64,000 nucleotides of DNA from a virus, in IMG/VR virus record IMGVR_UViG_3300021471_000006, positions 1 through 64,000 of that record; one strand, written 5' to 3'. The translations under genes were made by a program, and so were the position numbers. The notes under the pieces were generated by a model. It was not told the DNA's origin, did not search any database, and was given only the letters and a program-made list of their open reading frames with translations. This document shows positions 51,926 through 59,120 of this stretch, piece by piece (positions within the stretch are counted from its first letter, which is position 1; every line of letters starts with the position of its first letter).

Positions 51926-52111
51926 ATGTCTAGAAAGAAAATGAAAACAAGAACAAACCCTAAGAAGGAAAAATATAGGGCACTTAAAACCCCTGATAGT
52001 GAGAAAGGCAGATATAAGCCAAAAGTTCCAGAACTAACACCCGAGCAAAGAAAACAAAAACTCTGGAATGAGAGAAAAATAAATCGGTTCTTTAGAAGAA
52101 GGAGGAGATGA
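51926..52111 (+). CDS. Very basic protein (61 aa)
   Basis: GGAGG precedes the ATG. Lys/Arg-rich throughout and ends FFRRRRR. Likely nucleic-acid binding. Overlaps the RadC-like gene's binding site. Confidence 0.6.
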   Translation: MSRKKMKTRTNPKKEKYRALKTPDSEKGRYKPKVPELTPEQRKQKLWNERKINRFFRRRRR

Positions 52112-52113
52112 AA

Positions 52114-52527
52114 ATGAAAAGAGTTACGAAAAGTGAACTGATTATCTATGATAGTGGGTGTATTATGGGAGCCGATAATCTTTTTGAGAGAATTAAAAGG
52201 ATTAATATTGATTATTCACAGGAGAACTTTTTAGTCTTTTATATGAACACCAAACACAAGATATTACATACCGAAATATTGTTTAAGGGCGGTTTAAATA
52301 GTAGCATAGTAGATTTAAGGACTTTATTTAGAAACACACTATTGCAAAACGCCCATAAAATTGTTGTTGCTCATAATCACCCGAGTGGAAATTTAACTCC
52401 TAGTGAAGAGGATTTAGATGTTTACAAGAATATGAAGGAAGCAGGTAAGATAATACAAATAGAGGTTCTTGATTTTGTAATTTTTAATAGGACCGAATTT
52501 TTTAGTTGTGGGAGGGAGTATGAATGA
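52114..52527 (+). CDS. radC: RadC-like JAB/JAMM domain protein
   Basis: 138 residues (52114 chosen over 52108 for better spacing from GGAGGAG). HNHPSGNLTPSEED holds the full JAMM site: His87, His89, Ser97, Asp100, as in RadC/DUF2466. The usual N-terminal HhH domain is missing, so this is a stand-alone catalytic domain. One of two JAB-fold proteins in the window. RadC-like proteins on mobile elements have no agreed role. Confidence 0.85.
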   Translation: MKRVTKSELIIYDSGCIMGADNLFERIKRINIDYSQENFLVFYMNTKHKILHTEILFKGGLNSSIVDLRTLFRNTLLQNAHKIVVAHNHPSGNLTPSEEDLDVYKNMKEAGKIIQIEVLDFVIFNRTEFFSCGREYE

Positions 52528-52832
52528 AAAACTATGAAATAAAATATTTAGCCCGTTTAAGTGGAACATTAAACGAGGAACAAGTAGCAGAACTAATGTT
52601 AGATATAGGGAACCCTAATGGACTAATTCTCAAAGGCATTAGAAAGATAGGAGTACATAAAAAGTGTTTATCTGTTTGTAAAAACCCCTATTGTTCTAAT
52701 CAAATATCCGAGAATAGAACATTTTGTAAAGTATGCGCATATATAAACAAAATAGGATATCAACGTGGATATATTATTGGAAAGAACGGGTGGAGAAATA
52801 AATATGAGAAAAAGGCTAAAATTAAAATATGA
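52524..52832 (+). CDS. Small zinc-binding protein (102 aa)
   Basis: Overlaps the RadC-like gene by four bases. N-terminal helical part (NEEQVAELMLDIGNPNG), then CLSVCKNPYC...FCKVC cysteines, and a basic end. Unknown. Confidence 0.6.
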   Translation: MKNYEIKYLARLSGTLNEEQVAELMLDIGNPNGLILKGIRKIGVHKKCLSVCKNPYCSNQISENRTFCKVCAYINKIGYQRGYIIGKNGWRNKYEKKAKIKI

Positions 52833-53025
52833 CCCACTCATTTCTTTTTTTTGTCCTGTATGTAAGAGCAAGACAAGACAGGCTAGAATAAACAATAAAA
52901 GAGTATGTGTGGGCTGTAATCTTTCTCTAACTCCCAATGAGTGTCTTATTATAGATAGGCGAGACAAGAATAAACATTTTAAACTAGGAACTGATTATAT
53001 TTTACCTTCACATTATAAACTATAA
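52804..53025 (+). CDS. Zinc-ribbon protein (73 aa)
   Basis: ATG after GGGTGGAGAAATAAAT. FFCPVCKSKTRQARINNKRV then CVGC: CxxC-x15-CxxC zinc ribbon, with a short C-terminal tail. Such ribbons occur in transcription and replication accessory factors. Confidence 0.65.
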   Translation: MRKRLKLKYDPLISFFCPVCKSKTRQARINNKRVCVGCNLSLTPNECLIIDRRDKNKHFKLGTDYILPSHYKL

Positions 53026-53038
53026 GGAGGCGATAGAA

Positions 53039-53191
53039 ATGCAAATTGGAACATTTAAGGAAGGCAACATTGATTTAGACCCGTGGCAATTATTAAAGTT
53101 AATAGCACTCATTCTTATTCAGGCGGGACTAGTTGGTTTTGTCATATTCTTTACCTTAATGCTTTTGGGCGGCATCATAGGTGCCGTCTGA
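53039..53191 (+). CDS. Small membrane protein (50 aa)
   Basis: ATG after AAGGAGGCGATAG. A hydrophobic helix covers most of the C-terminal two thirds (KLIALILIQAGLVGFVIFF). The gene's 3' end forms the stem of the terminator at 53170-53200. Confidence 0.6.
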   Translation: MQIGTFKEGNIDLDPWQLLKLIALILIQAGLVGFVIFFTLMLLGGIIGAV

Positions 53192-53200
53192 TTTTTTTTT
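53170..53200 (+). terminator. Stem-loop terminator overlapping a stop codon
   Basis: CGGCA-TCATAGG-TGCCG, then TCTGATTTTTTTTTG. The stop TGA lies between stem and T-run. Confidence 0.7.
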
Positions 53201-53209
53201 GTTAGGATT

Positions 53210-53340
53210 TCTAGGGGCCGAGGCGAGGAGAGGTAGCAGAGTGACGCCGGTTCGTGATAGGCAGAAGGAGGCTTCTGAAAACCTATTAGAAGGCTCGAGT
53301 TTAGTTAGGAGGCTCGAAGGAAATATGGAGGCTCAATGAC
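53210..53340. repeat. GC-rich element and four GGAGGCTC-like repeats
   Basis: A partial GCCGAGGCGAGGAGAGG copy followed by CAGAGTGACGCCGG (53238-53251), then GGAGGCTT (53268), AAGGCTC (53290), GGAGGCTC (53309) and GGAGGCTC (53328), about 19-22 bases apart. No gene here; reads like a structured or regulatory RNA region. Confidence 0.5.
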
Positions 53341-53385
53341 GGAAGCATACGACCGTACTAGTTCCGTTATCTAGCCTGGCCTGTC

Positions 53386-53589
53386 CTAGACTGGGCAATG
53401 CTCGCCCACCAAAAGATTTATAAAACTATCTAATTTAATTTTTCGGCTAATTGAGGAATGTTTTCTCCCAAATCGTGCCTGTTTATGCCCACCGATTTCC
53501 GAAATTATAGGACTTTTTATATACACACATCCGTGCGGAAGAACGTGCATCCTGTAGGTTTTCCGAAAATTGATTAAGTAACCGACCAT
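53386..53589 (-). CDS. Possible small protein opposite the early operon
   Basis: 67 residues from an ATG at 53589. A TATA-like TTTATAAA (53617-53624) lies about 30 bp upstream on this strand, so a leaderless or near-leaderless transcript is possible. The sequence shows no motif, and part of its DNA may be structural or regulatory. Weak candidate. Confidence 0.3.
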   Translation of the reverse strand: MVGYLINFRKTYRMHVLPHGCVYIKSPIISEIGGHKQARFGRKHSSISRKIKLDSFINLLVGEHCPV

Positions 53590-53616
53590 AAAGTCGCCCA
53601 GAAAAAAACCAAAAAA

Positions 53617-53624
53617 TTTATAAA
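53617..53624 (+). promoter_or_regulatory. Palindromic TATA box for the early operon
   Basis: TTTATAAA reads the same on both strands; the plus reading would start near 53647, before the GGTGAGG ribosome site of the 53687 gene. A second box (TTTATAAG) lies at 53634-53641. Confidence 0.55.
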
Positions 53625-53686
53625 TGAATTTGATTTATAAGAGAATAACAATATAAATTATTTAAAACTGTAAAGGTGAGGACAGT

Positions 53687-53887
53687 ATGGAAGAGATAGA
53701 AAAAGAAATTTTACAGGACGAACAAATTGAAGAAATGTTAGGATATTTCGAGTTTGATGAAAAAACTAAATCAATACCCGAAGAATTGCCTAAGGAATTC
53801 TATGAGCAACTTGAAGCAGATATAATTAAGGAGCAAACAGGAGAGGCTTATTTTGAAAGAATGAAAGAACTAGGTGAGATGTTATGA
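53687..53887 (+). CDS. Small acidic protein (66 aa)
   Basis: AGGTGAGG before the ATG. Acidic, helical (EKEILQDEQIEEMLGYFEF). First gene of a long overlapping operon. Could mimic DNA or inhibit a host enzyme; speculative. Confidence 0.6.
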   Translation: MEEIEKEILQDEQIEEMLGYFEFDEKTKSIPEELPKEFYEQLEADIIKEQTGEAYFERMKELGEML

Positions 53888-54291
53888 GAGTTCTTACTAA
53901 GGTAGGACAAACACCAAGAGAAGCATTAGAGGACGCATATCTTCAAGCATATAAAGAACTCGAAGTTACCGAACTAGATTTCTTATTTGATAATCCTAGA
54001 GAGTGGCATAATGTAAAGCAAATAGTAGGAGATATTATGGGGTGCATAATGTTTGGAAGAACTGTGCCAAAGAGGGCGTCCAGAATGACGCCGGTTCGAG
54101 AGGGAATGAAATTCCTAAGAGACCGACCAATTAGGACTTATCCCCGAAAGATAAAAAATAAAAGGCAGAAGCTAAATTATCTAAAAAATCTATTCCTAAA
54201 TGGTGAAATTGACTTCGGAGTGTTCTGCGATTTAGCAGATATGATAGGAAACAGAACTAAAAAGAAAATATACCTTATGAAGGTGTTGTAA
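53884..54291 (+). CDS. Hypothetical basic-helical protein
   Basis: 135 residues, overlapping the previous gene. It contains a local GC-rich stretch encoding KRASRMTPVREGMKF that overlaps the dispersed element GGCGTC-CAGAAT-GACGCC at 54075-54092, suggesting the element can invade coding DNA in frame. Otherwise unknown. Confidence 0.6.
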   Translation: MRVLTKVGQTPREALEDAYLQAYKELEVTELDFLFDNPREWHNVKQIVGDIMGCIMFGRTVPKRASRMTPVREGMKFLRDRPIRTYPRKIKNKRQKLNYLKNLFLNGEIDFGVFCDLADMIGNRTKKKIYLMKVL

Positions 54292-54293
54292 AA

Positions 54294-54482
54294 ATGTCCC
54301 CATATATGAGTTATATATTAACAAACGACCCGACTATGACAGATTTGAGAGAAAAATACTTAGGAGTTCCAGAAACCCAAAAGGAAAAGGAAGCTAGAAT
54401 AATAGCTATGGTTACAGAGAGAGTTACCGAAGAAATAAGAAAGGAGTTAAAAACTGAAAAACTCCTAATGGAGTTGATTTAA
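54294..54482 (+). CDS. Small helical protein (62 aa)
   Basis: Starts two bases after the previous stop. Predicted helical and charged (MVTERVTEEIRKELKTEK). Unknown. Confidence 0.55.
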   Translation: MSPYMSYILTNDPTMTDLREKYLGVPETQKEKEARIIAMVTERVTEEIRKELKTEKLLMELI

Positions 54483-54483
54483 C

Positions 54484-54597
54484 GTGAACGAAATCCAACT
54501 AACGGTGCTTGGAGAACTAACTCAAGAGATGAACTTATCTCCTAAAATAGTTGAAACAAGTATGAAACACCTTGAGAATCTAGAGGGACAAAAATGA
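54484..54597 (+). CDS. Very small protein (37 aa)
   Basis: GTG at 54484, stop overlapping the next ATG. Helical, QLTVLGELTQEMNLSPKIV. Unknown. Confidence 0.45.
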   Translation: MNEIQLTVLGELTQEMNLSPKIVETSMKHLENLEGQK

Positions 54598-54698
54598 CAA
54601 AAGAAGAGGAATGGGAGAACAGATTTGACCTAACTGTCGGAGACAGAATGTTTTGGTGGGAGTTATGCTCACGAAATTTTTACAAGAGAGAGGTTTAG
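54594..54698 (+). CDS. Very small protein (34 aa)
   Basis: ATG overlaps the previous stop (ATGA). Contains NRFDLTVGDRMFWWELCS; may be a short beta or membrane-binding peptide. Unknown. Confidence 0.45.
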   Translation: MTKEEEWENRFDLTVGDRMFWWELCSRNFYKREV

Positions 54699-54702
54699 AA
54701 AA

Positions 54703-54831
54703 ATGAAAGTAGGAGAATGTACTACACAAGAACAAATTGACGAAATTATAAGAATAAGAGCCGAAATATCCAAACTAAAAAGCCGAGTAAAAGAGTTGGA
54801 GGATAAAATTGTCCGACAAAATTATTGTTGA
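54703..54831 (+). CDS. Coiled-coil micro-protein (42 aa)
   Basis: ATG at 54703 with GAGAGAGG upstream; overlaps the next gene by 23 bases. One heptad helix (QIDEIIRIRAEISKLKSRVK). Likely dimer or trimer; may partner the next protein. Confidence 0.5.
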   Translation: MKVGECTTQEQIDEIIRIRAEISKLKSRVKELEDKIVRQNYC

Positions 54832-55024
54832 GGGATTACCGTTAGCAGAATTAGAAGAATTGCTTGCCCAAGTGGCAACACTTCAAAAGAAAAAAGAACG
54901 GTTAAATAGTTTAATTAATAAAATACTTGAAATTGCCGACGAGCAAATTCATATAATTCATTATGACAAGACATCAGCAAAAGTAAGAGGCTTAATAAGA
55001 GAATATAGACGAAAGACAATATAA
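54809..55024 (+). CDS. Coiled-coil protein (71 aa)
   Basis: TTG start five bases after GGAGGAT. Two helices with leucine heptads (LAELEELLAQVATLQKKKER). A possible oligomeric adaptor or antirepressor-like protein. Confidence 0.55.
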   Translation: MSDKIIVEGLPLAELEELLAQVATLQKKKERLNSLINKILEIADEQIHIIHYDKTSAKVRGLIREYRRKTI

Positions 55025-55048
55025 AACATTGTGGAGGGAGAATGAAAA

Positions 55049-55213
55049 ATGAGTATTAAATGTCCGATATGTGGAGAAATTACACCACCCAAACAACCCA
55101 CACACAGAATAACTTATAAAGAGTTCACAAAAGAAGGCTCTAAAATTACAGGCGAGATAACTGTTTGTCAGAACTGTGGCAGTAGGCACAGAAAATTGGT
55201 TGAGGTGATTTAA
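55049..55213 (+). CDS. Zinc-ribbon protein (54 aa)
   Basis: ATG at 55049 after GGAGGGAG. CPICGEITPPKQPTHRITY...CQNCG: CxxC pair with 33-residue spacing, plus a small beta insertion. Similar to Zn ribbons of the transcription-factor type. Confidence 0.55.
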   Translation: MSIKCPICGEITPPKQPTHRITYKEFTKEGSKITGEITVCQNCGSRHRKLVEVI

Positions 55214-55214
55214 A

Positions 55215-55340
55215 TTGAATAATACCCAAGTATACGAAAGGTGTCCCAAGTGTGGACATTTTGAAATAAAAAACATTCTTTTTAATAACGGTTGTGAAGA
55301 ATGTGGATATACAGGTGGAGAAATTGCTAGAACAGGATAG
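55215..55340 (+). CDS. Zinc-ribbon micro-protein (41 aa)
   Basis: TTG at 55215 after GAGGTGATT. CPKCGHFEIKNILFNNGCEE then CGYTGG: CxxC-x14-CxxC zinc ribbon. Overlaps the next gene by 26 bases. Confidence 0.55.
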   Translation: MNNTQVYERCPKCGHFEIKNILFNNGCEECGYTGGEIARTG

Positions 55341-55425
55341 AAAATGCTACTTTGATGATATAGAGGTAGATGAAGATACCTATGAACATTATTTAATGGA
55401 GGCTAGACTAGAAAATGGCATATAA
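55315..55425 (+). CDS. Small acidic protein (36 aa)
   Basis: GTG at 55315 (a TTG at 55324 is also possible) with AGGTGGAG close by; stop overlaps the next start. Acidic, DRKCYFDDIEVDEDTYEHYL. Unknown. Confidence 0.45.
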   Translation: MEKLLEQDRKCYFDDIEVDEDTYEHYLMEARLENGI

Positions 55426-55654
55426 ATATCCGGAAGGCACAGAAATCCTTTGCATTAAAAATGGAGAGCCTTTTGTAGCAGGAAGAATATATACTGTCTA
55501 TCATAGTGAGAGGTGGAGAGAGGCTCACGGCTATAGGTTTAAAGATGTTGAGTGGGAAGAAGACCCGGGCTGGTCTCAGTCCTTTATTGAAAGTCCCGAC
55601 TATTTTAAGAAAGTAGAGAAAAAGGTAACAAGTTGGAGAAAATTAATAGAATGA
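55415..55654 (+). CDS. SH3/KOW-like small protein with Trp-Arg tag (79 aa)
   Basis: Beta-barrel-like body (PEGTEILCIKNGEPFVAGR then IYTVYHSERWREAHGYRFKD) and the C-terminal tag KKVTSWRKLIE. The tag's codons carry GGAG and the stop overlaps the next ATG. One of several related small proteins in this operon. Confidence 0.65.
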   Translation: MAYKYPEGTEILCIKNGEPFVAGRIYTVYHSERWREAHGYRFKDVEWEEDPGWSQSFIESPDYFKKVEKKVTSWRKLIE

Positions 55655-55737
55655 AATTCAAATTAGGATTTAAAGAGAGAGACCTAGAACTTAATAATAT
55701 AAACTTCTGGAGGCGTCATTTAAATGGGGAGATTTAA
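55651..55737 (+). CDS. Micro-protein (28 aa)
   Basis: ATG overlaps the previous stop; ends in NFWRRHLNGEI, a degenerate tag-like end that also carries a GGAGG ribosome site for the next gene at 55724. May be a coupling peptide. Confidence 0.45.
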   Translation: MKFKLGFKERDLELNNINFWRRHLNGEI

Positions 55738-55951
55738 AGTGGGAGACAAAATTAGATTTATTGAAAACGGAGACTTTTTACATAATGATTACGGTATTAG
55801 TGAAAGTTGTGCAGGTCATACGGGAACTATTGTTGCGGAATACAGGAACTCTGAATATAGTATCAGATGTTCCTGTGGAATATTATGGTTGGCTTTTGAA
55901 AGACATTTTACGTCCCCGAGAATAGATAATTGGAAAAAGGTAATAGAATGA
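55724..55951 (+). CDS. SH3/KOW-like small protein with Trp-Lys tag (75 aa)
   Basis: GRFKVGDKIRFIENGDFLHN and GHTGTIVAEYRNSEYSI are KOW/SH3-type strands with a Gly-Thr turn. Ends SPRIDNWKKVIE. Overlaps both neighbours. Such folds bind nucleic acids or proteins. Confidence 0.65.
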   Translation: MGRFKVGDKIRFIENGDFLHNDYGISESCAGHTGTIVAEYRNSEYSIRCSCGILWLAFERHFTSPRIDNWKKVIE

Positions 55952-56235
55952 CAATAGACCCAGAAACGAAAGAAGAACACATTAGTCCCGTTGGATTAGA
56001 ACATCAGGGACCCCAAATTAGTAAAGGAGGCATTTATTATGCTAACATTAAACTTAGGCATTGGATTATCTGTCTTATTCAAGACGCATACCCGGAACTA
56101 AAAGAACGTATGACTAACAACCCAAATGCCATTAACATCCTGTCGGCATTCATAGCTTTAGTTCCACTACAGACTAAGGGGAAACTAACTCCCGAGTTAA
56201 AAAGAAAAATATTAAAAAATTATAAACTAATATAG
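55948..56235 (+). CDS. Hypothetical helical protein (95 aa)
   Basis: Starts at the ATG overlapping the previous stop. Helical bundle-like, with AYPELKERMTNNPNAINILS. No motif recognised. Confidence 0.6.
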   Translation: MTIDPETKEEHISPVGLEHQGPQISKGGIYYANIKLRHWIICLIQDAYPELKERMTNNPNAINILSAFIALVPLQTKGKLTPELKRKILKNYKLI

Positions 56236-56243
56236 GTGATAAA

Positions 56244-56513
56244 ATGACAACACTTTACAATAGTAGGTACGACCATTTTAGACGTGGTAGAGTAAGTATA
56301 GAAACTGCAGAAACAGGCAGAAGCAAGTGCCAGAAATGTAATAGAATAATAGGTAAGGGAGAGCCCCGACTTGTTTACGACGGATATAATTATAAATATT
56401 GGTGTAATGCCTGCACTTTAAGAGAGTTAAAAAGGGAATTTGAAAAATTAGAGAAAATCTTGAGTGTTTCTTGGAGAGCCCGAATAGAGGCAGAGCCAGA
56501 GGTGGAAAGATGA
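56244..56513 (+). CDS. PARP-type zinc-finger-like protein (89 aa)
   Basis: AGTGR...SKCQKCNRIIGKGEPRLVYD followed by YKYWCNACTLREL resembles the PARP/MYM-type zinc finger (C-x2-C...W-C-x2-C). The middle of the C-terminus has SVSWRARIE, a variant of the Trp-Arg tag, followed by seven more residues. Possibly DNA end or nick binding. Confidence 0.6.
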   Translation: MTTLYNSRYDHFRRGRVSIETAETGRSKCQKCNRIIGKGEPRLVYDGYNYKYWCNACTLRELKREFEKLEKILSVSWRARIEAEPEVER

Positions 56514-56656
56514 AACTAATCTTTAATATGTATATAAAGAGAGAAGATATGGGAAAAGAAGAGGCTAAGAAACTTGCAATAGAAACCGGTATAGCAATAC
56601 AAGATTTTCAAATGAAATATCCTGTAGAGTTTGAAGGTGTTGAATTTGAAGATTGA
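56510..56656 (+). CDS. Small alpha/beta protein (48 aa)
   Basis: ATG at 56510 after GAGGTGG. Ferredoxin-like strand-helix pattern (KLIFNMYIKREDMGKEEAKK). Overlaps the next gene's binding site. Unknown. Confidence 0.55.
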   Translation: MKLIFNMYIKREDMGKEEAKKLAIETGIAIQDFQMKYPVEFEGVEFED

Positions 56657-56975
56657 CCTATCTGTTTACAGTTTAGTTTTTCGAGCAAAAGAACTTAACT
56701 CAAAGTTCTCCCTAAAAGAGGGAGACTTAATCGTAGCTAGAAAGGAATGTCATAATGATATGGAAAAGAAAGTTGTAGAGGTAATACAAGTAAATCACCC
56801 AATAGAAAAAAAAGGATATGTAGTTAAAGTTTTAGAGAATATGGACACACGCCTATTACCGAGATTTTCCTCTGGAACAATTTGGAATATGAGGCATATG
56901 AAAAACTCTATACATACGGACTGCGACATATATAGAAAAACTAAAATAAAAAGTTGGAGGGAGAAAATAAGATGA
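56646..56975 (+). CDS. SH3-like protein with Trp-Arg tag (109 aa)
   Basis: TTG start six bases after AGGTG. Strand-rich body with SLKEGDLIVARKECHNDMEK and the tag TKIKSWREKIR, whose codons hold GGAGGGAG for the next ATG, which overlaps the stop. Larger than its tagged relatives. Confidence 0.6.
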   Translation: MKIDLSVYSLVFRAKELNSKFSLKEGDLIVARKECHNDMEKKVVEVIQVNHPIEKKGYVVKVLENMDTRLLPRFSSGTIWNMRHMKNSIHTDCDIYRKTKIKSWREKIR

Positions 56976-57595
56976 AAATAACAACCGTGAATGGTAAAGA
57001 AATTAAGAAAGATATGCTTGAGGAACTGTCCCCAAGGATAGAGGATATTAGAAAATGGTTTGAGAAACAAGAGTTTTATAAAACGGATGAATTATGTCCA
57101 GATTATTTTGAACTAATCTATTCTCCGGAATGTATTAAATTAATTAAATCCAGAGTAGACCTTACTATGCTAACAGAAATAAATCCTGAGGCTGTTAATT
57201 GGTATGACTTAATAAGACAAAACGAAAGGGAGGTAGAAGATATGAGTCCGGAAATACTAGAGAAACGATATGAATTTGAAGAAACAGGCATTTGTGAAGA
57301 ACACATATTAGTACCCACAACGCCGTTCAAGACAGCTGCCGGAGAATTTAAAGTAGAGAACTGTGCAATATGTAGACAGGCATGGGTAACAATAGGAGAA
57401 ACAACTTACCAAGACGATTTACTTAAATTACTTAGGTGGATAGCATACATAAGCATTAAACAGGAGCAAAAAGAGAAGAATGTTAAAGACATTATGAACT
57501 TATTGGGGCTCGAAGAAGAAAAGAAACAACAAATAATAGTGGGCGATTTAATGACTACAACAAACCCGTCTAAAGAACTAATGGAGATAATTTAA
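56972..57595 (+). CDS. Hypothetical protein (207 aa)
   Basis: Starts at the ATG overlapping the previous stop. N-terminal helical half, a middle CAICRQAWVTIGETTYQDDL with CxxC and a C-terminal helical end (VKDIMNLLGLEEEKKQQIIV). No family recognised. Largest gene of this operon besides the primase. Confidence 0.6.
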   Translation: MKITTVNGKEIKKDMLEELSPRIEDIRKWFEKQEFYKTDELCPDYFELIYSPECIKLIKSRVDLTMLTEINPEAVNWYDLIRQNEREVEDMSPEILEKRYEFEETGICEEHILVPTTPFKTAAGEFKVENCAICRQAWVTIGETTYQDDLLKLLRWIAYISIKQEQKEKNVKDIMNLLGLEEEKKQQIIVGDLMTTTNPSKELMEII

Positions 57596-57820
57596 ATGGA
57601 AAATTTTACCTTTGGTGATATAGAAATAGGAGATAAGTTACTAATGGGAGAACGACAACGCAGAATTAGTTTTCCTGTTGTTGAAATTCATAAAAAATCT
57701 AATAAGGTCTCAATTAGAAAGTTAAGCGGATATATATATAAAGTAAATCCTCTAAAATATTCGGCACTTAGAAAGTCCAAAAAGAAAAAAGTTAAATCTT
57801 GGAAAAGGTTAATAGAATGA
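57596..57820 (+). CDS. SH3/KOW-like small protein with Trp-Lys tag (74 aa)
   Basis: ENFTFGDIEIGDKLLMGERQ and FPVVEIHKKSNKVSIRKL are strands typical of a small barrel; C-terminus KKVKSWKRLIE. The tag encodes the next gene's binding site (AAAAGG) and the stop overlaps its start. Confidence 0.65.
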   Translation: MENFTFGDIEIGDKLLMGERQRRISFPVVEIHKKSNKVSIRKLSGYIYKVNPLKYSALRKSKKKKVKSWKRLIE

Positions 57821-58056
57821 AAAGTATTAAAGTCAAAAACTTTATAATAGAAGAAGGAGATATATTAGGAAATAACCATTATTGGTATAAGGTTTTGAAA
57901 CTTTATCTTCCCAAGAAGAAAGGCTGTTTTATAGCACAGCTTGTTCAAATCGAAAATAACAAAGAGAAAGGGCTTCCATTTGATTATGAGGACTTTGATT
58001 GGATTACAAAAATAAAGAAATCTAAAATTAAAAATTGGAGGGAGTACATTGAATAA
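57817..58056 (+). CDS. SH3/KOW-like small protein with Trp-Arg tag (79 aa)
   Basis: Start at the ATG overlapping the previous stop. VKNFIIEEGDILGNNHYWYK then VLKLYLPKKKGCFIAQLVQ; tag SKIKNWREYIE. The tag's GGAGGGAG serves the following TTG start. Confidence 0.65.
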   Translation: MKSIKVKNFIIEEGDILGNNHYWYKVLKLYLPKKKGCFIAQLVQIENNKEKGLPFDYEDFDWITKIKKSKIKNWREYIE

Positions 58057-58318
58057 AGAAATTAAAATAGGCGATGAAGCAAGAATAAATCCTGACATTA
58101 CTTGTGAACTATGCGGAGCTAGAGAGGTACTTGTTAAAACTAATTTAGGAACTTGGGTGTCTAATCTAATTTACTATATGGGACAACTTGTTTGTAAGGA
58201 CAGAGCAGATTGTATTAGAGCTCGGGAACTTAATAGCATAGGAGTTTACGGTATTGATAACGGAATTATAGTTGAACAAAATGGAGAAACTATTTTTGAG
58301 GCGTTTAAAGAAAAATGA
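58049..58318 (+). CDS. Small zinc-binding protein (89 aa)
   Basis: TTG start after GGAGGGAGTACA. TCELCGAREVLVKTNLGTW and CKDRADC give CxxC and C-x5-C. It ends four bases into the primase gene. May be the primase's partner; not proven. Confidence 0.55.
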   Translation: MNKEIKIGDEARINPDITCELCGAREVLVKTNLGTWVSNLIYYMGQLVCKDRADCIRARELNSIGVYGIDNGIIVEQNGETIFEAFKEK

Positions 58319-58872
58319 TTAAACTAACGGCAGAACAAATCTATAATTTATTTGTCCACAGAAAGGATGTATTCGCAAGACAATACAAAGGTGGCTTTTA
58401 TATTCCCGTTAGAAGACCCATAACAGTTGCAGATATAGAAAAACATTTAAGAGGAGAGGCAACATATGGACTGTATTGTTTAGATTTAGATAATACAATA
58501 AAGTGGGCTTGTATAGATTTAGACGCAGATATAAAGGGAGAGAATAAGGAAGCAGAGTTACGCCGGATGGAAAAAGACAGCAAAGTTATTTATGAATTAT
58601 TCCACGATTTCCCTAGAATGAGAGAGTTTAGTGGTAGAAAAGGTTATCATATTTGGATATTTTTTAATCCGCCCGTAACAGCAGAATTTGGGAGAACTTT
58701 AGTTCGTGCTAGACTAAATAGCATTCAGGCCCTAAAACACGAGGTATATCCGAAACAAACTGAACTAAATAAAAATCGAAAGTATGGAAATTTAGTTAAA
58801 ATTCCGCAAGCAGTTCATCAGGTTTCAGGAAAACGAAGTAAAATACTTGAAATGTGGGGTATAAGACTATGA
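58315..58872 (+). CDS. Archaeo-eukaryotic-type primase, TOTE-like stand-alone catalytic domain
   Basis: 185 residues. Active-site acids in CIDLDADIK (Asp68, Asp70, Asp72), GRKGYHIWIFF with His112, then YPKQTELNKNRKYGNLVKIP with the Lys/Arg-rich triphosphate site and VHQVSGKRS. These are AEP primase motifs, closest in my memory to the primase of TOTE conflict systems. Helicase and nuclease partners of TOTE systems are not next to it here, so it is probably the virus's own replication primase. Confidence 0.8.
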   Translation: MIKLTAEQIYNLFVHRKDVFARQYKGGFYIPVRRPITVADIEKHLRGEATYGLYCLDLDNTIKWACIDLDADIKGENKEAELRRMEKDSKVIYELFHDFPRMREFSGRKGYHIWIFFNPPVTAEFGRTLVRARLNSIQALKHEVYPKQTELNKNRKYGNLVKIPQAVHQVSGKRSKILEMWGIRL

Positions 58873-59120
58873 GAAAGTTCAAGATAGGAGATAGAGTAAA
58901 ATTAATTAACAAAGATATGGTGTTTTTTAAAGTGGGAGAAACGGGTACTATAAGATGTTTTTACGAGGGTGCTAGACCAGATGTGGGAGTTGAATGGGAT
59001 ACTAAAAGTAATCATAGACACTCTTTACACGGAAACTGCAAAGAAGGATACGGCTATTATGTTTTTGAGGAAGATTTAGAACTAGAAAAGATAAAAAGCT
59101 GGAGGGAACTGTTAAAATGA
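58869..59120 (+). CDS. SH3/KOW-like small protein with Trp-Arg tag (83 aa)
   Basis: ATG overlaps the primase stop. RKFKIGDRVKLINKDMVFFK and GETGTIRCFYEGARPDVGVE are clear KOW/SH3 strands; tag EKIKSWRELLK. The tag codons hold GGAGGGAA for the next gene. Confidence 0.65.
   Translation: MRKFKIGDRVKLINKDMVFFKVGETGTIRCFYEGARPDVGVEWDTKSNHRHSLHGNCKEGYGYYVFEEDLELEKIKSWRELLK

Noticed and set aside
52114-52527. Linking the RadC-like JAB protein to the ubiquitin-like cassette
   Set aside because: It is 8 kb away in another operon and has the RadC-type HNHPSG motif, a different JAB subfamily.
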